Part shown: positions 1-6,876 of the stretch, piece by piece
How positions within the stretch are numbered: the first letter of the stretch is position 1
Layout: every line of letters starts with the position of its first letter
Assembly: GCA_026398695.1 (NCBI GenBank)
Contig: JAPLSJ010000094.1
Span: forward strand, 1-38,507
From: Arenimonas sp.
Lineage (GTDB): Bacteria > Pseudomonadota > Gammaproteobacteria > Xanthomonadales > Xanthomonadaceae
DNA length: 38,507 bases
Reading direction: 5' to 3'
Made by a program: the position numbers and the translations under genes
The notes under the pieces: generated by a model
The model's input: only the letters and a program-made list of their open reading frames with translations
Told to the model about the DNA's origin: nothing
Database searches by the model: none

Positions 1-321
1 GTGGCCGCCGGCCAGATCGCTTCGGGCCCGGCCCGTGCCCGCCTGATCACGGTGTTCGGCGCCGGCTACAACCCGGAAGAAACCATCGCCAACGCCCATG
101 CGCTGCTCAAGGTGGTCGAGGCAGAGCTGCAGGGCCGCCAGTGGCTGGTGGGCAGCAAGCCGACCATCGCCGACGTCGCCGCCTACACCTACATCGCGCA
201 TGCGCCGGAAGGCAACGTTTCGCTGGATTCGTACCCGGCCGTGCGCGCCTGGCTCAAGAACGTGGAGGCGCTGCCGGGCTTCGTGCCCATGCAGGCCACC
301 GCGGTCGGACTTCGCGCCTGA
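1..321 (+). CDS. Glutathione S-transferase, C-terminal part (5' end outside window)
   Basis: The reading frame is open from the first base and ends in TGA at 319-321, so only the last 106 residues are visible. They match the all-helical C-terminal domain of cytosolic glutathione S-transferases: a helix leading to the WLVGSKPTIADVAAYTYI segment (residues about 48-65), which is the conserved N-capping box/hydrophobic staple region with the invariant Asp of 'TIAD', then the closing 'YPAVRAWLKNVEALPGF' helix. The thioredoxin-like N-terminal domain with the glutathione-activating residue lies upstream of the window, so the class and substrate cannot be judged. The GTG at base 1 is very unlikely to be the true start. 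A strong terminator follows, so the gene ends its transcript here. Confidence 0.85.
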   Translation: MAAGQIASGPARARLITVFGAGYNPEETIANAHALLKVVEAELQGRQWLVGSKPTIADVAAYTYIAHAPEGNVSLDSYPAVRAWLKNVEALPGFVPMQATAVGLRA

Positions 322-339
322 TCGAACTTCGGCAACACC

Positions 340-366
340 ACGGCGGCTTCGGCCGCCGTTTTGCTT
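340..366 (+). terminator. Rho-independent terminator after the glutathione S-transferase gene
   Basis: A perfect 8-bp stem, ACGGCGGC (340-347) with GCCGCCGT (352-359), closes on a stable TTCG tetraloop and is followed by TTTTGCTTTTT. This is a textbook intrinsic terminator 19 bases after the GST stop codon and separates it from the next gene. Confidence 0.9.
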
Positions 367-401
367 TTTGAACCATTGCCCGTCGCGCCCTGGAGAACTG
401 C

Positions 402-2432
402 ATGAACATTGCACCGCCATCGCCCTTCCATGCCGGTGAAGTCGCCATCCAGCAGCAGCTGGGCGTGGCCGACCGGATGGCGCAGTTCGGCAGCCGGGTG
501 GTGCGCGACTTCATGCCCGACCAGCATCGTCGGTTCTATGCCCAGCTGCCGTTCATGGTGCTGGCCACGGTGGACGCGCAGGGTGACCCGTGGGCAACCC
601 TGCTCGAAGGCGAGCCCGGCTTCGCCACGTCGCCCGAGCCGACCTTGCTGGACTTCTCCGTGGCGCCGGCCGCGCACGATCCCGCCCTGGCGGGCTGGCA
701 GGCGGGCGCCGCGATCGGCCTGCTGGGCATTGAGCTGCATTCGCGCCGGCGCAACCGGGTGAACGGACAGCTGCAGCCGACACCGCACGGGCTGCAGCTC
801 AAGGTGGAGCACGCCTTCGGCAACTGCCCGCAGTACATCCAGGCGCGCGGCCTGCAGTTCGCGCATGCGCCGGGCAGCCAGCCCGCCGGCGACGTCCGCC
901 ACGGCCAGGCGCTGGACGCGGCGGCCATCGCCATGGTCGAAGCGGCCGATACCTTCTTCGTCGCCAGCTACGTCGACCACGCCGACGGCGCGCGCGCGGT
1001 GGACGCTTCGCACCGCGGCGGCAAACCCGGCTTCGTGCGCGTGCAGGGCAACCGGCTGAGCGTGCCGGACTTCGCCGGCAACCTGCACTTCAACACGCTG
1101 GGAAATTTCCTGAGCAACCCGCGCGCCGGACTGCTGTTCGTCGATTTCAGCACCGGCGACGTGCTGCAGCTTTGCGGCCGGGTGGTGCTGGACTTCGACG
1201 CCGAAGAGGTGCGGTTCTTCCAGGGCGCCGAGCGGCTGTGGCACCTGGACGTGGAGCGCTGGGTGCTGCGGCGCGGTGCGCTGGCGCTGCGCGGCGATGC
1301 CGGGCAGGCGTCGATGAATTCCATGCTGACCGGGTCGTGGGAAGAAACCGGCCTGCGCCTGCAGGCCGAACAGCTGCGCGAGCAGTGGCGGCCTTTCCGC
1401 ATCGCGCGCATCGTGGACGAATCGGCGGTGGTGAAGTCGTTCTGGCTCGAGCCCGAAGATGGCGGCGGGCTGGGCCTGTTCGAGGCCGGCCAGCACCTGC
1501 CGGTGCGCGCCGTGCTGCAGCCGGGCGAGGCGCCCACCGAACGCACCTACACCCTGTCGGTGGCGCCCTCGGACGGCGTCTACCGGCTGAGCATTCGCAA
1601 GCAGGGGCTGTTCTCGAGCTTCATGCACGAGCGCGCCAGGGTGGGCGACCTCATCCAGGCGCGCGCACCACGCGGCACGTTCACCGTCGATGCGCTGCAG
1701 GCCCGGCCGCTGGTGCTGATTTCCGCGGGCGTCGGCATCACGCCGATGCTGGCCATGCTGCGGCACGTGGTTTACGAAGGCGTGCGCAAGCGCCGCATCC
1801 GGCCCACCTGGTTCATCCACGGCGGCCGCGACGAGCGTGAGCGTGGCTTCTTTGACGAAGTGGCGAAGGTGGCCGAATCGGCGCGCGGCGAAGTGCAGGT
1901 GGTGCACGTGCTGGAAGAGCCCGGCCCCGACGCGCGCGAGGGCGTGGATTTCCACGCCAAGGGCCGCATCAACCTGACCCTGCTCAAGTCGGTGCTGCCG
2001 TTCGACGAGTTCGACTTCTACCTGTGCGGCCCGCCGCCCTTCATGCAGGCCCTGTACGCCGGCCTTCGCAGCCTGAACGTGCCGGACGGACACATCCACG
2101 CCGAATCGTTCGGTCCGGCGGGGTTGCGCCGCGACAATGCGCCGGTGGCGGCGGAGGTGTCCAAAGAAGCGGTGCCGGTGTTCTTCGCCAACTCGGCAAA
2201 GGAAGCGCGCTGGACGCCGGACAGCGGCAGCCTGCTGGAGCTGGCCGAATCGCGCGGCTTGAACCCCGCCCATTCCTGCCGCCAAGGCATGTGCGGCAGC
2301 TGCAGCCACGCCCTGAAATCCGGCAGCGTGACCTACGCCACGCCGCCCGCCAGCGTGGTCGAACCCGGCCACGTGTTGCTGTGCCAGGCGGTGCCCGCTG
2401 CGGGCAGCGGGCCGCTGGTGGTGGAAGCCTGA
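402..2432 (+). CDS. Three-domain flavoprotein: PNPOx-like split barrel + ferredoxin-reductase module + 2Fe-2S ferredoxin
   Basis: A 676-residue cytoplasmic protein without signal peptide. Residues about 40-300 resemble the pyridoxamine-phosphate-oxidase-like split barrel (FMVLATVDAQGDPWATLLEG; later PGFVRVQGNRLSVPDFAGN and AGLLFVDF). Residues about 330-560 form a ferredoxin-NADP reductase-type module: RTYTLSVAP (about 381) is the flavin-binding RxY(T/S) motif, SAGVGITPMLAML (about 440) the nucleotide-binding loop, and YLCGPPPFMQAL the C-terminal NAD(P)H motif. The last 90 residues are a plant-type [2Fe-2S] ferredoxin with C626-x4-C631-x2-C634-x26-C661. It probably passes electrons from NAD(P)H through flavin to the iron-sulfur cluster; the substrate of the split-barrel domain is unknown. 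ATG at 402 follows a CTGGAG-type ribosome site. The stop codon abuts a decayed KAS III gene end. Confidence 0.85.
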   Translation: MNIAPPSPFHAGEVAIQQQLGVADRMAQFGSRVVRDFMPDQHRRFYAQLPFMVLATVDAQGDPWATLLEGEPGFATSPEPTLLDFSVAPAAHDPALAGWQAGAAIGLLGIELHSRRRNRVNGQLQPTPHGLQLKVEHAFGNCPQYIQARGLQFAHAPGSQPAGDVRHGQALDAAAIAMVEAADTFFVASYVDHADGARAVDASHRGGKPGFVRVQGNRLSVPDFAGNLHFNTLGNFLSNPRAGLLFVDFSTGDVLQLCGRVVLDFDAEEVRFFQGAERLWHLDVERWVLRRGALALRGDAGQASMNSMLTGSWEETGLRLQAEQLREQWRPFRIARIVDESAVVKSFWLEPEDGGGLGLFEAGQHLPVRAVLQPGEAPTERTYTLSVAPSDGVYRLSIRKQGLFSSFMHERARVGDLIQARAPRGTFTVDALQARPLVLISAGVGITPMLAMLRHVVYEGVRKRRIRPTWFIHGGRDERERGFFDEVAKVAESARGEVQVVHVLEEPGPDAREGVDFHAKGRINLTLLKSVLPFDEFDFYLCGPPPFMQALYAGLRSLNVPDGHIHAESFGPAGLRRDNAPVAAEVSKEAVPVFFANSAKEARWTPDSGSLLELAESRGLNPAHSCRQGMCGSCSHALKSGSVTYATPPASVVEPGHVLLCQAVPAAGSGPLVVEA

Positions 2433-2563
2433 AAGCCAAGAACCTGCCCCCGTTCATGCTGAGCAAGCTGCGCGACATGGGCCGCCTGAAGAAGGGCGAC
2501 CGCGTGGCCCTGCTGGGCATCGGCTCGGGCCTGAACTGCTCGATGGCCGAGGTGGTCTGGTAA
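2433..2563 (+). pseudogene. C-terminal remnant of a KAS III / OleA-type 3-oxoacyl synthase
   Basis: Starting right after the flavoprotein stop codon, in a different frame, 43 codons run to TAA (2561-2563) and encode a peptide containing PPFMLSKLRDMGRLKKGDRV followed by ALLGIGSGLNC and ending SMAEVVW. The G-x-G-S-G-L-N-C strand and the preceding 'xxGDRvaLLG' helix-strand are the hallmark C-terminus of the KAS III/OleA branch of the thiolase superfamily. Such enzymes are normally about 310-350 residues; here everything upstream, including the catalytic Cys and His, is gone and replaced by the flavoprotein gene. A short ATG (2456) exists but a 35-residue product would have no fold. Inferred to be the scar of a deletion or insertion that removed the 5' nine-tenths of the gene. 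Whether it was OleA proper or a sister KAS III cannot be told from the stub alone. Confidence 0.72.
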
Positions 2564-2571
2564 TCAATGAA

Positions 2572-2602
2572 ATGCCCTGGGTAAATACCCAGGGCATGTT
2601 TT
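2572..2602. terminator. Bidirectional intrinsic terminator
   Basis: Stem ATGCCCTGGG (2572-2581) / CCCAGGGCAT (2588-2597), extendable by two further A-T pairs, followed by GTTTT. It lies 9 bases after the KAS III remnant and 20 bases before the end of the convergent gene, so it can stop the flavoprotein transcript; the AT-rich left flank (TAATCAATGAA) may let it work leftward too. It probably was the native terminator of the lost synthase gene. Confidence 0.85.
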
Positions 2603-2621
2603 CAAAAGCGACCCGCGTTGC

Positions 2622-3110
2622 TCAGAGCGCCTGGTTGCGATAAGAGCCGTAGATCGGCTCCCAGCCCACCAGAATCTCCTGGGCGTACGTCACTCCGTTC
2701 ACGGTGACATAGCCGGTCATGTAAATGGGCCGGAAGCCGACCACGCCGAACGAATATCCGCCGCTGCCGGTGAAGTTGCCGCCCGAGCCGCCGCTGCCAA
2801 CCGGACGGGTGTTCCAGTAAGGGCCGCCGCTGTCCGCAACCCTGGACACCAACCTGAAGCTGAAGCCCGAGAAGCGGTAGGTGGCGCACGTGGTTCCGTT
2901 GCAGATCACGACCGTATCGCCGACCTCGTACTGCCCGTCATCGTAGTTGTTCACCACCTCGCCAATGAAGAGCTGGGTTTCCCCATCGGGCGGCACGCCA
3001 ATGGCGCCTGCGAAGGTGCAGCCGGTCCCGCAAAGGAAGGGACCGTATTCGTCGGCCTGTGCGCTGGACGACGCCGCAAGGAAAAGAAGGAACGAGAACA
3101 GATACTTCAT
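2622..3110 (-). CDS. Secreted hypothetical protein, Gly/Tyr-rich
   Basis: A 162-residue protein with a clear Sec signal peptide (MKYLFSFLLFLAASSSAQA, cleavage after AQA near residue 19). The mature part is rich in Gly, Ser, Tyr and Val, with a glycine-serine linker (GSGGSGGNFTGSGG) in the middle and four cysteines in two close pairs (C-GTG-C and C-NGTT-C), suggesting a small disulfide-stabilised beta-rich exported protein. No catalytic motif is recognisable. ATG at 3110 is preferred because GGGGAAAACAATC precedes it with good spacing; an upstream in-frame TTG at 3125 has no such site. It lies 39 bases downstream of another exported hypothetical gene on the same strand and they probably share a transcript. 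Base composition is less GC-rich than the rest of the window, hinting at an accessory origin. Family not recognised. Confidence 0.7.
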   Translation of the reverse strand: MKYLFSFLLFLAASSSAQADEYGPFLCGTGCTFAGAIGVPPDGETQLFIGEVVNNYDDGQYEVGDTVVICNGTTCATYRFSGFSFRLVSRVADSGGPYWNTRPVGSGGSGGNFTGSGGYSFGVVGFRPIYMTGYVTVNGVTYAQEILVGWEPIYGSYRNQAL

Positions 3111-3149
3111 GATTGTTTTCCCCAAGTTGGATGCAGCGATTTACTTCTT

Positions 3150-3953
3150 CTAGTTGCAGCATTGACGGTAAAGGCGATCCCCCAGAAGCGTCGCCTGCCG
3201 CAATTCTTGTTGACTCAACCGGGCGCCAAGACGCGCCAGCGCCGGATTCGCCGAGCTCGCCAGTCCTGATCGGCTCACTGCATGCAGGTACGCAAACGCC
3301 TGCAGGTCGCTCTGCGCAGTGAGCAAGCCCTGCCTGTGCGCGTCGGACATGGCCAGCAGGCCCTCCACGCTTCCCGACCTGGCGGCCGACGACAGATAGC
3401 GCATCGAATCCGCCTTGAAACTTTCGAACTCATCGGTGTTCCGGGCGATGTCGGCCACGGTCTGGAACTGTGCGCTTGCGAAGCTCACATAGCTCAACTG
3501 TGCCTGGAGCACGCCAGAGTCCGCCGCGATCCTGAGGAACTGGAGGGATTCACCCATCTGCTCCGGGGTGATGCCTGCGCAGTCGATCCCTGTTTCAAGC
3601 CCGGGTTGGGCCAGGATCCGCTGCTCACACTCGGTGAGCACGCGAAAGATCGCATAGGCCGCCTCTCCGTCGCCTTGCAGTGCGTCTTGTCTGTATCGCG
3701 AAATGATCTCGAGCCCGTTGCCTGAGAGTTCGCTTGCCGTCGGCAACAGGAAGGGGCTGCGCAACGACGCAGCGGAGTGGGAGCCACCCGGCCGTGGGCC
3801 TTCGTTGACCGGGCGCGCCTTGTCCGCGGTCGCGTGGGTCGAGCTCACCGGAGGAGCAGCGGCGCCGGTTTCATCCTGAGCGCGAAAGAACAGGAAAAAA
3901 CCCGCGGACAATGCCATCGCGGCTGCCACAAGAAGCGATATCAAGCGAACCAT
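3150..3953 (-). CDS. Membrane-anchored or exported hypothetical protein with helical-repeat character
   Basis: A 267-residue protein. Residues 1-23 (MVRLISLLVAAAMALSAGFF) form one hydrophobic segment, either an uncleaved anchor or signal peptide, followed by a low-complexity Ala/Ser/Pro linker (about 30-75). The remainder is alpha-helical with TPR/Sel1-like spacing of small residues (GDGEAAYAIFRVL, SLQFLRIAADSGVLQAQLSY, RYLSSAARSGSVEGLLAMSDA), and three cysteines including the last CCN. ATG at 3953 is preceded by GGAGCCATCGCA. The frame stays open upstream to 4223 but that stretch lacks coding character. The second gene of the probable pair encodes a secreted protein. Function not recognised; resembles the short exported proteins of unknown function common in Lysobacterales. 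Confidence 0.65.
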   Translation of the reverse strand: MVRLISLLVAAAMALSAGFFLFFRAQDETGAAAPPVSSTHATADKARPVNEGPRPGGSHSAASLRSPFLLPTASELSGNGLEIISRYRQDALQGDGEAAYAIFRVLTECEQRILAQPGLETGIDCAGITPEQMGESLQFLRIAADSGVLQAQLSYVSFASAQFQTVADIARNTDEFESFKADSMRYLSSAARSGSVEGLLAMSDAHRQGLLTAQSDLQAFAYLHAVSRSGLASSANPALARLGARLSQQELRQATLLGDRLYRQCCN

Positions 3954-4221
3954 TGCGATGGCTCCAAGCGGGGGGATGCGGTGGTTTGACGACCCACCGC
4001 AATTCAAGTGCCGTTGCCGCGCGACGCACCAACATCCGGTTCTGCGAAGACTGCAGCAGGACAGTTGCAGCTTCGCGAAGCCCGCCAGACATTGCATCGT
4101 GCGTTCACGGGTTGTCAACGAAAAGTGCGATGTTAGCGATGGCCTACAGCGATGCTGATACTTACATCGCTGCGCGCGAATTCGGCGGTGTCCACGAAAA
4201 AAATTCAGACGAACTCCGCCC
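3954..4221. other. Intergenic region upstream of the exported hypothetical genes
   Basis: About 350 bases separate the hypothetical gene start (3953) from the end of ornithine cyclodeaminase (4306). It is clearly less GC-rich than its surroundings. On the minus strand a TTGACA hexamer (4119-4114) is the best -35 candidate, but no good -10 follows at 17 bases. A cluster of AGCGATG/CATCGCT repeats in both orientations sits at 4132-4179, ending in GATACTTACATCGCTGC; it could be an operator but nothing known matches it. The in-frame extension of the neighbouring gene into this region (Cys/Arg-rich) does not look coding. Confidence 0.4.
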
Positions 4222-4252
4222 AAAAAAATACCGCCCCATGGGGGCGGTTTTC
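4222..4252 (-). terminator. Terminator of the ornithine cyclodeaminase gene
   Basis: Stem CCGCCCC (4231-4237) / GGGGCGG (4241-4247) with ATG loop. On the minus strand it is followed by ATTTTTTTG, 54 bases past the cyclodeaminase stop codon. A TTTT run on the plus side makes it symmetric, but no plus-strand gene needs it. Confidence 0.9.
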
Positions 4253-4305
4253 CTTTCGGGGGAGGAAAAAAGCGGGTCGTACGACCCGCCGGGGAAAACA
4301 GATTT

Positions 4306-5352
4306 TCAGGCGGCCCGCTGGATCTTCGGCGCGGCGGCCAGCTCGCCGAACAGGTCCTTCGGGTCGCGCAGCGACGGGATGAGGCCGGCGTCGTGGCCCA
4401 GGCCCATCTCGAGGGCGCAATCGCGCACCAGGCGCAGCGCCGAATAGTCTTCCAGCGCGAAGCCCACCGAATCGAACAGCGTGACTTCGGCGGAGTTGCG
4501 GCGGCCCGCGGCCTGCATCGTCAGCACGCGCCACAGTTCGGTCACCGGGAAGTCGGCGGCCATCTGCTGCACTTCGCCTTCGATGCGCGACTGCGGCTCG
4601 AACTCCACGAACACCGACGCCATCGCCACCACGTCGGTGGCCAGCTCGGTCTTGCCGGGGCAGTCGCCGCCGACGCCGTTGATGTGCATGCCGGGCTCGA
4701 TCATGTCCGCCGTCAGGATGTCGGCGTTGGCCTTGTCGGCGGTGACGGTGGTGACGATGTCGGCGCCGCGCACGGCCTTGGCGACGCTGGCGCTGCGCAC
4801 CACGCGCAGGCCCGGCGCGGCGGCGGCCAGGTTGCGCACCAGCTTGTCGGTGGCCGCCGGGTCGACGTCGAACACGCGCACTTCGTCGATGCCCATCAGG
4901 TGGTGGAAGGCGAGCGCCTGGAATTCACTCTGGGCGCCGTTGCCGATCAGGGCCATGGTGCGGGAGTCCTTGCGCGCCAGCACCTTGGCCGCCATCACCG
5001 AGGTGGCGGCGGTGCGCAGCGCGGTGGTCAGGGTCAGCTCGCTGATCAGCGAGGGCATGCCGGTTTCCATGTCGGCCAGCACGCCGAAGGCGACCACGGT
5101 CGACAGGCCCAGCCGGGTGTTGCCCGGATGGCCGTTGACGTACTTGAAGCTGAAGTCGCGCGCGTCGGAAATCGGCATCAGCTCAATCACGCCCACCTCG
5201 GAGTGGGCCGCGGTGCGGGCGCACTTGTCGAAGTCGGGCCAGCGGCGGAAATCGGCCTCCAGGTAGTCCACCAGGCGGCCCAGCAGGGACGGCAGGCCGT
5301 TGGCGGCGACGATGCGCGTGAGGTCCTGGGTGGTGAGCTGGGTCATGGCCAT
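4306..5352 (-). CDS. ocd: Ornithine cyclodeaminase (mu-crystallin family)
   Basis: A 348-residue cytosolic NAD-dependent enzyme that converts L-ornithine to L-proline and ammonia. It has the size of the Pseudomonas enzyme and keeps its key positions: Lys70 in FSFKYVNGHPGN, Arg113 in ALRTAATSVMAA, the dinucleotide fold GNGAQSEFQALA (about 137-148) with the ribose-binding acid in VFDVDPA (about 160), and Asp230 in INGVGGDCPGKTEL, the residue proposed to act as base. DSVGFALED near the C-terminus is also typical. ATG at 5352 has GGAGA six bases upstream; a second ATG two codons later is possible. It is transcribed divergently from an Lrp/AsnC regulator across 131 bases, the usual arrangement for an amino-acid-responsive catabolic gene. 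Close relatives include alanine dehydrogenases and other imino-acid reductases, but the GGDCPGKTEL signature favours true ornithine cyclodeaminase. Confidence 0.87.
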   Translation of the reverse strand: MAMTQLTTQDLTRIVAANGLPSLLGRLVDYLEADFRRWPDFDKCARTAAHSEVGVIELMPISDARDFSFKYVNGHPGNTRLGLSTVVAFGVLADMETGMPSLISELTLTTALRTAATSVMAAKVLARKDSRTMALIGNGAQSEFQALAFHHLMGIDEVRVFDVDPAATDKLVRNLAAAAPGLRVVRSASVAKAVRGADIVTTVTADKANADILTADMIEPGMHINGVGGDCPGKTELATDVVAMASVFVEFEPQSRIEGEVQQMAADFPVTELWRVLTMQAAGRRNSAEVTLFDSVGFALEDYSALRLVRDCALEMGLGHDAGLIPSLRDPKDLFGELAAAPKIQRAA

Positions 5353-5483
5353 GGTCGGTCTCCGGCGGGGTGGGTTCGTGTGCCGCCATTGTCCGCAGCC
5401 GCGCGGCAGCGCGAAACGGCAGGAATGCCACGTTTTCGTCAGAAACCTGCTAAATAGCCAGTAGGAATTGCCGGAGTGCGCAA
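5353..5483. promoter_or_regulatory. Divergent control region between ocd and the Lrp/AsnC regulator
   Basis: This is the only space for both promoters and an operator. AAACCTGCTAAATAGCC (about 5443-5459) is an AT-rich island in GC-rich DNA, with TAAATA as a candidate -10 for the regulator. Two similar direct copies, AGGAATGCC (5421-5429) and AGGAATTGCC (5463-5472), flank it about 42 bases apart, four helical turns, which would suit the phased binding of an Lrp-type multimer. This is inference from spacing only. Confidence 0.45.
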
Positions 5484-5903
5484 ATGGACGACCTCGACCA
5501 CCGCCTGATCGCCAAACTCCGCCACGACGCCCGCGCCGCCGTGGCCGACCTGGCCAAGGCCCTGGGCGTGTCCCGCGGCACCATCACCAACCGCATGGCG
5601 CGCCTGCAGCGCGAGGGCGTGATCACCGGCTACACCCTGCGCCTGCGCCCCGACGCCACGCCCGACGAGATCCGCGCGTGGACCTCGCTGGCCGTGGAAG
5701 GCAACCAGCACCCGGTGGTGCGCGCCCTGCTGGGCGAACCCGGCGTGGCCGCCCTGCACGACACCAACGGCCGCTGGGACCTGCTGGCGGAACTGCGCGT
5801 GGGCAGCCTGGCCGACCTGTCGGCCGCACTCGAGCGCATCCGCGGCATCCCGGGCGTCAGCGCCACCGAAACCAGCGTGCACCTGCAGACGTTCCGGGGC
5901 TGA
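5484..5903 (+). CDS. Lrp/AsnC-family transcriptional regulator
   Basis: A 139-residue protein, slightly short for the family (about 150-165). Residues 1-60 are the AsnC-type winged helix-turn-helix: MDDLDHRLIAKLRHDAR start, then DLAKALGVSRGTITNRMARLQREGVITGYT with the recognition helix at about 30-42. Residues 65-139 form the ligand-binding RAM/ACT-like domain (RAWTSLAVEGN, VAALHDTNGRWDLLAELRVGSLADLSAAL). Its position back to back with ornithine cyclodeaminase suggests that it senses ornithine, arginine or proline and controls that gene; this is inferred from context. A VOC-family gene starts six bases after its stop codon, so the two are probably cotranscribed. Confidence 0.88.
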   Translation: MDDLDHRLIAKLRHDARAAVADLAKALGVSRGTITNRMARLQREGVITGYTLRLRPDATPDEIRAWTSLAVEGNQHPVVRALLGEPGVAALHDTNGRWDLLAELRVGSLADLSAALERIRGIPGVSATETSVHLQTFRG

Positions 5904-5909
5904 CCCGCC

Positions 5910-6755
5910 GTGATCACGAAGATTCGCAACGGCATGTGCCTGGCCCTGGCGCTTCTTGCCCCGGGCCTCGCGTGGGGTGGGGACGCATCGACGGCGCCCG
6001 GCCCCTCCCTGGTGGGCATCGACCACATGCCGGTCGTCGTGGACAACCTCGAACAAGCCGAGGTGTCGTACCGGCGGCTGGGATTTTCGCTCAAGCCGGG
6101 CCGAGCCCATGCGAACGGGCTTCGCAACAGCCACATCAAGTTCAAGGATGGCTCGGGCATCGAACTGATCTCGCCGCCCGCCCAACCCGGCGACGAACTG
6201 ACGCGGGTGTACTCCCGGTTCCTGCGCGATGGACAAGGCCCCGCCTTCCTCTCGTTCCACGCCAGGGATTGGCGGGCGCTGACATCGGCGCTTGGCCGTT
6301 CGGACATCGGATTCGTGGACGAGAACGGCCTGCTCACCCTGGTCGACCCGCGGCTTGATTTCATCTTCTTCGTTCGCGACAACCGATCACCGACGGACAG
6401 GCCGGAGCACCTGGTGCATGCCAACACCGCCGTCGCCATGCCGGAGGTCTGGCTGGCGCTGGACAGGCCGGGCGGCGAAAGCCTGCGCGGGCTGCTGTTG
6501 GCACTGGGCGCCGTGGCAAGCCAGGAAACGGTCCGGGTGCCAGGCAGGGCGCGCGCTGACGTATTCACCGTCAACAATGGCCGCGTGGTGGTGGTTTCGG
6601 GTGCGCGGCAAACAGGTCCGGGCCGGCCCATCCTCGGCGTTCAGTTCCGCGTCCAGGATCCCGGTATCGCGAAAAAGCACCTGGGCGCCGGGTATCCCTG
6701 GGTGCCGCCGCTCGAAGCGCGCGGCCTGTGGCTGCGGTTCGAGGGTCCGCGTTGA
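5910..6755 (+). CDS. Exported VOC/glyoxalase-like domain protein
   Basis: A 281-residue protein. The N-terminus (about 1-24, GMCLALALLAPGLAWGG) is a signal peptide, unusual for the vicinal-oxygen-chelate superfamily. The mature part starts with GIDHMPVVVDNLEQAEVSYRRLGFSLKPG, the standard first beta-alpha-beta module of glyoxalase-like domains including a His metal-ligand candidate (GIDH), followed by HIKFKDGSGIELISPP with the corresponding Glu. A second, more divergent module covers about 160-275. It fits the 'glyoxalase-like domain 3' group of larger, single-chain proteins of uncertain reaction. GTG at 5910 gives the full signal peptide; ATG at 5934 would leave a shorter one. It follows the AsnC-type regulator by six bases. 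Substrate unknown. Confidence 0.7.
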   Translation: MITKIRNGMCLALALLAPGLAWGGDASTAPGPSLVGIDHMPVVVDNLEQAEVSYRRLGFSLKPGRAHANGLRNSHIKFKDGSGIELISPPAQPGDELTRVYSRFLRDGQGPAFLSFHARDWRALTSALGRSDIGFVDENGLLTLVDPRLDFIFFVRDNRSPTDRPEHLVHANTAVAMPEVWLALDRPGGESLRGLLLALGAVASQETVRVPGRARADVFTVNNGRVVVVSGARQTGPGRPILGVQFRVQDPGIAKKHLGAGYPWVPPLEARGLWLRFEGPR

Positions 6756-6876
6756 CCTCCCTCGGTGGCGGCAACGGCGAGGCGAGGGGCAGTGATGCGC
6801 CACATGCCGGCACGCCGTTGGGCCGCGATTCCGTATCGACGCCGCTTAATGGGGCTCGTTCCGCACGGAGATTGCC

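Noticed and set aside
189-2372. A 727-codon minus-strand open frame opposite the flavoprotein
   Set aside because: No motif, His/Arg/Gln-rich shadow composition, and it overlaps a gene with complete cofactor motifs.
3954-4223. N-terminal extension of the exported hypothetical protein
   Set aside because: The frame is open but Cys/Arg-rich, lower in GC, without a ribosome site, and would bury the hydrophobic signal/anchor in the middle of the protein.
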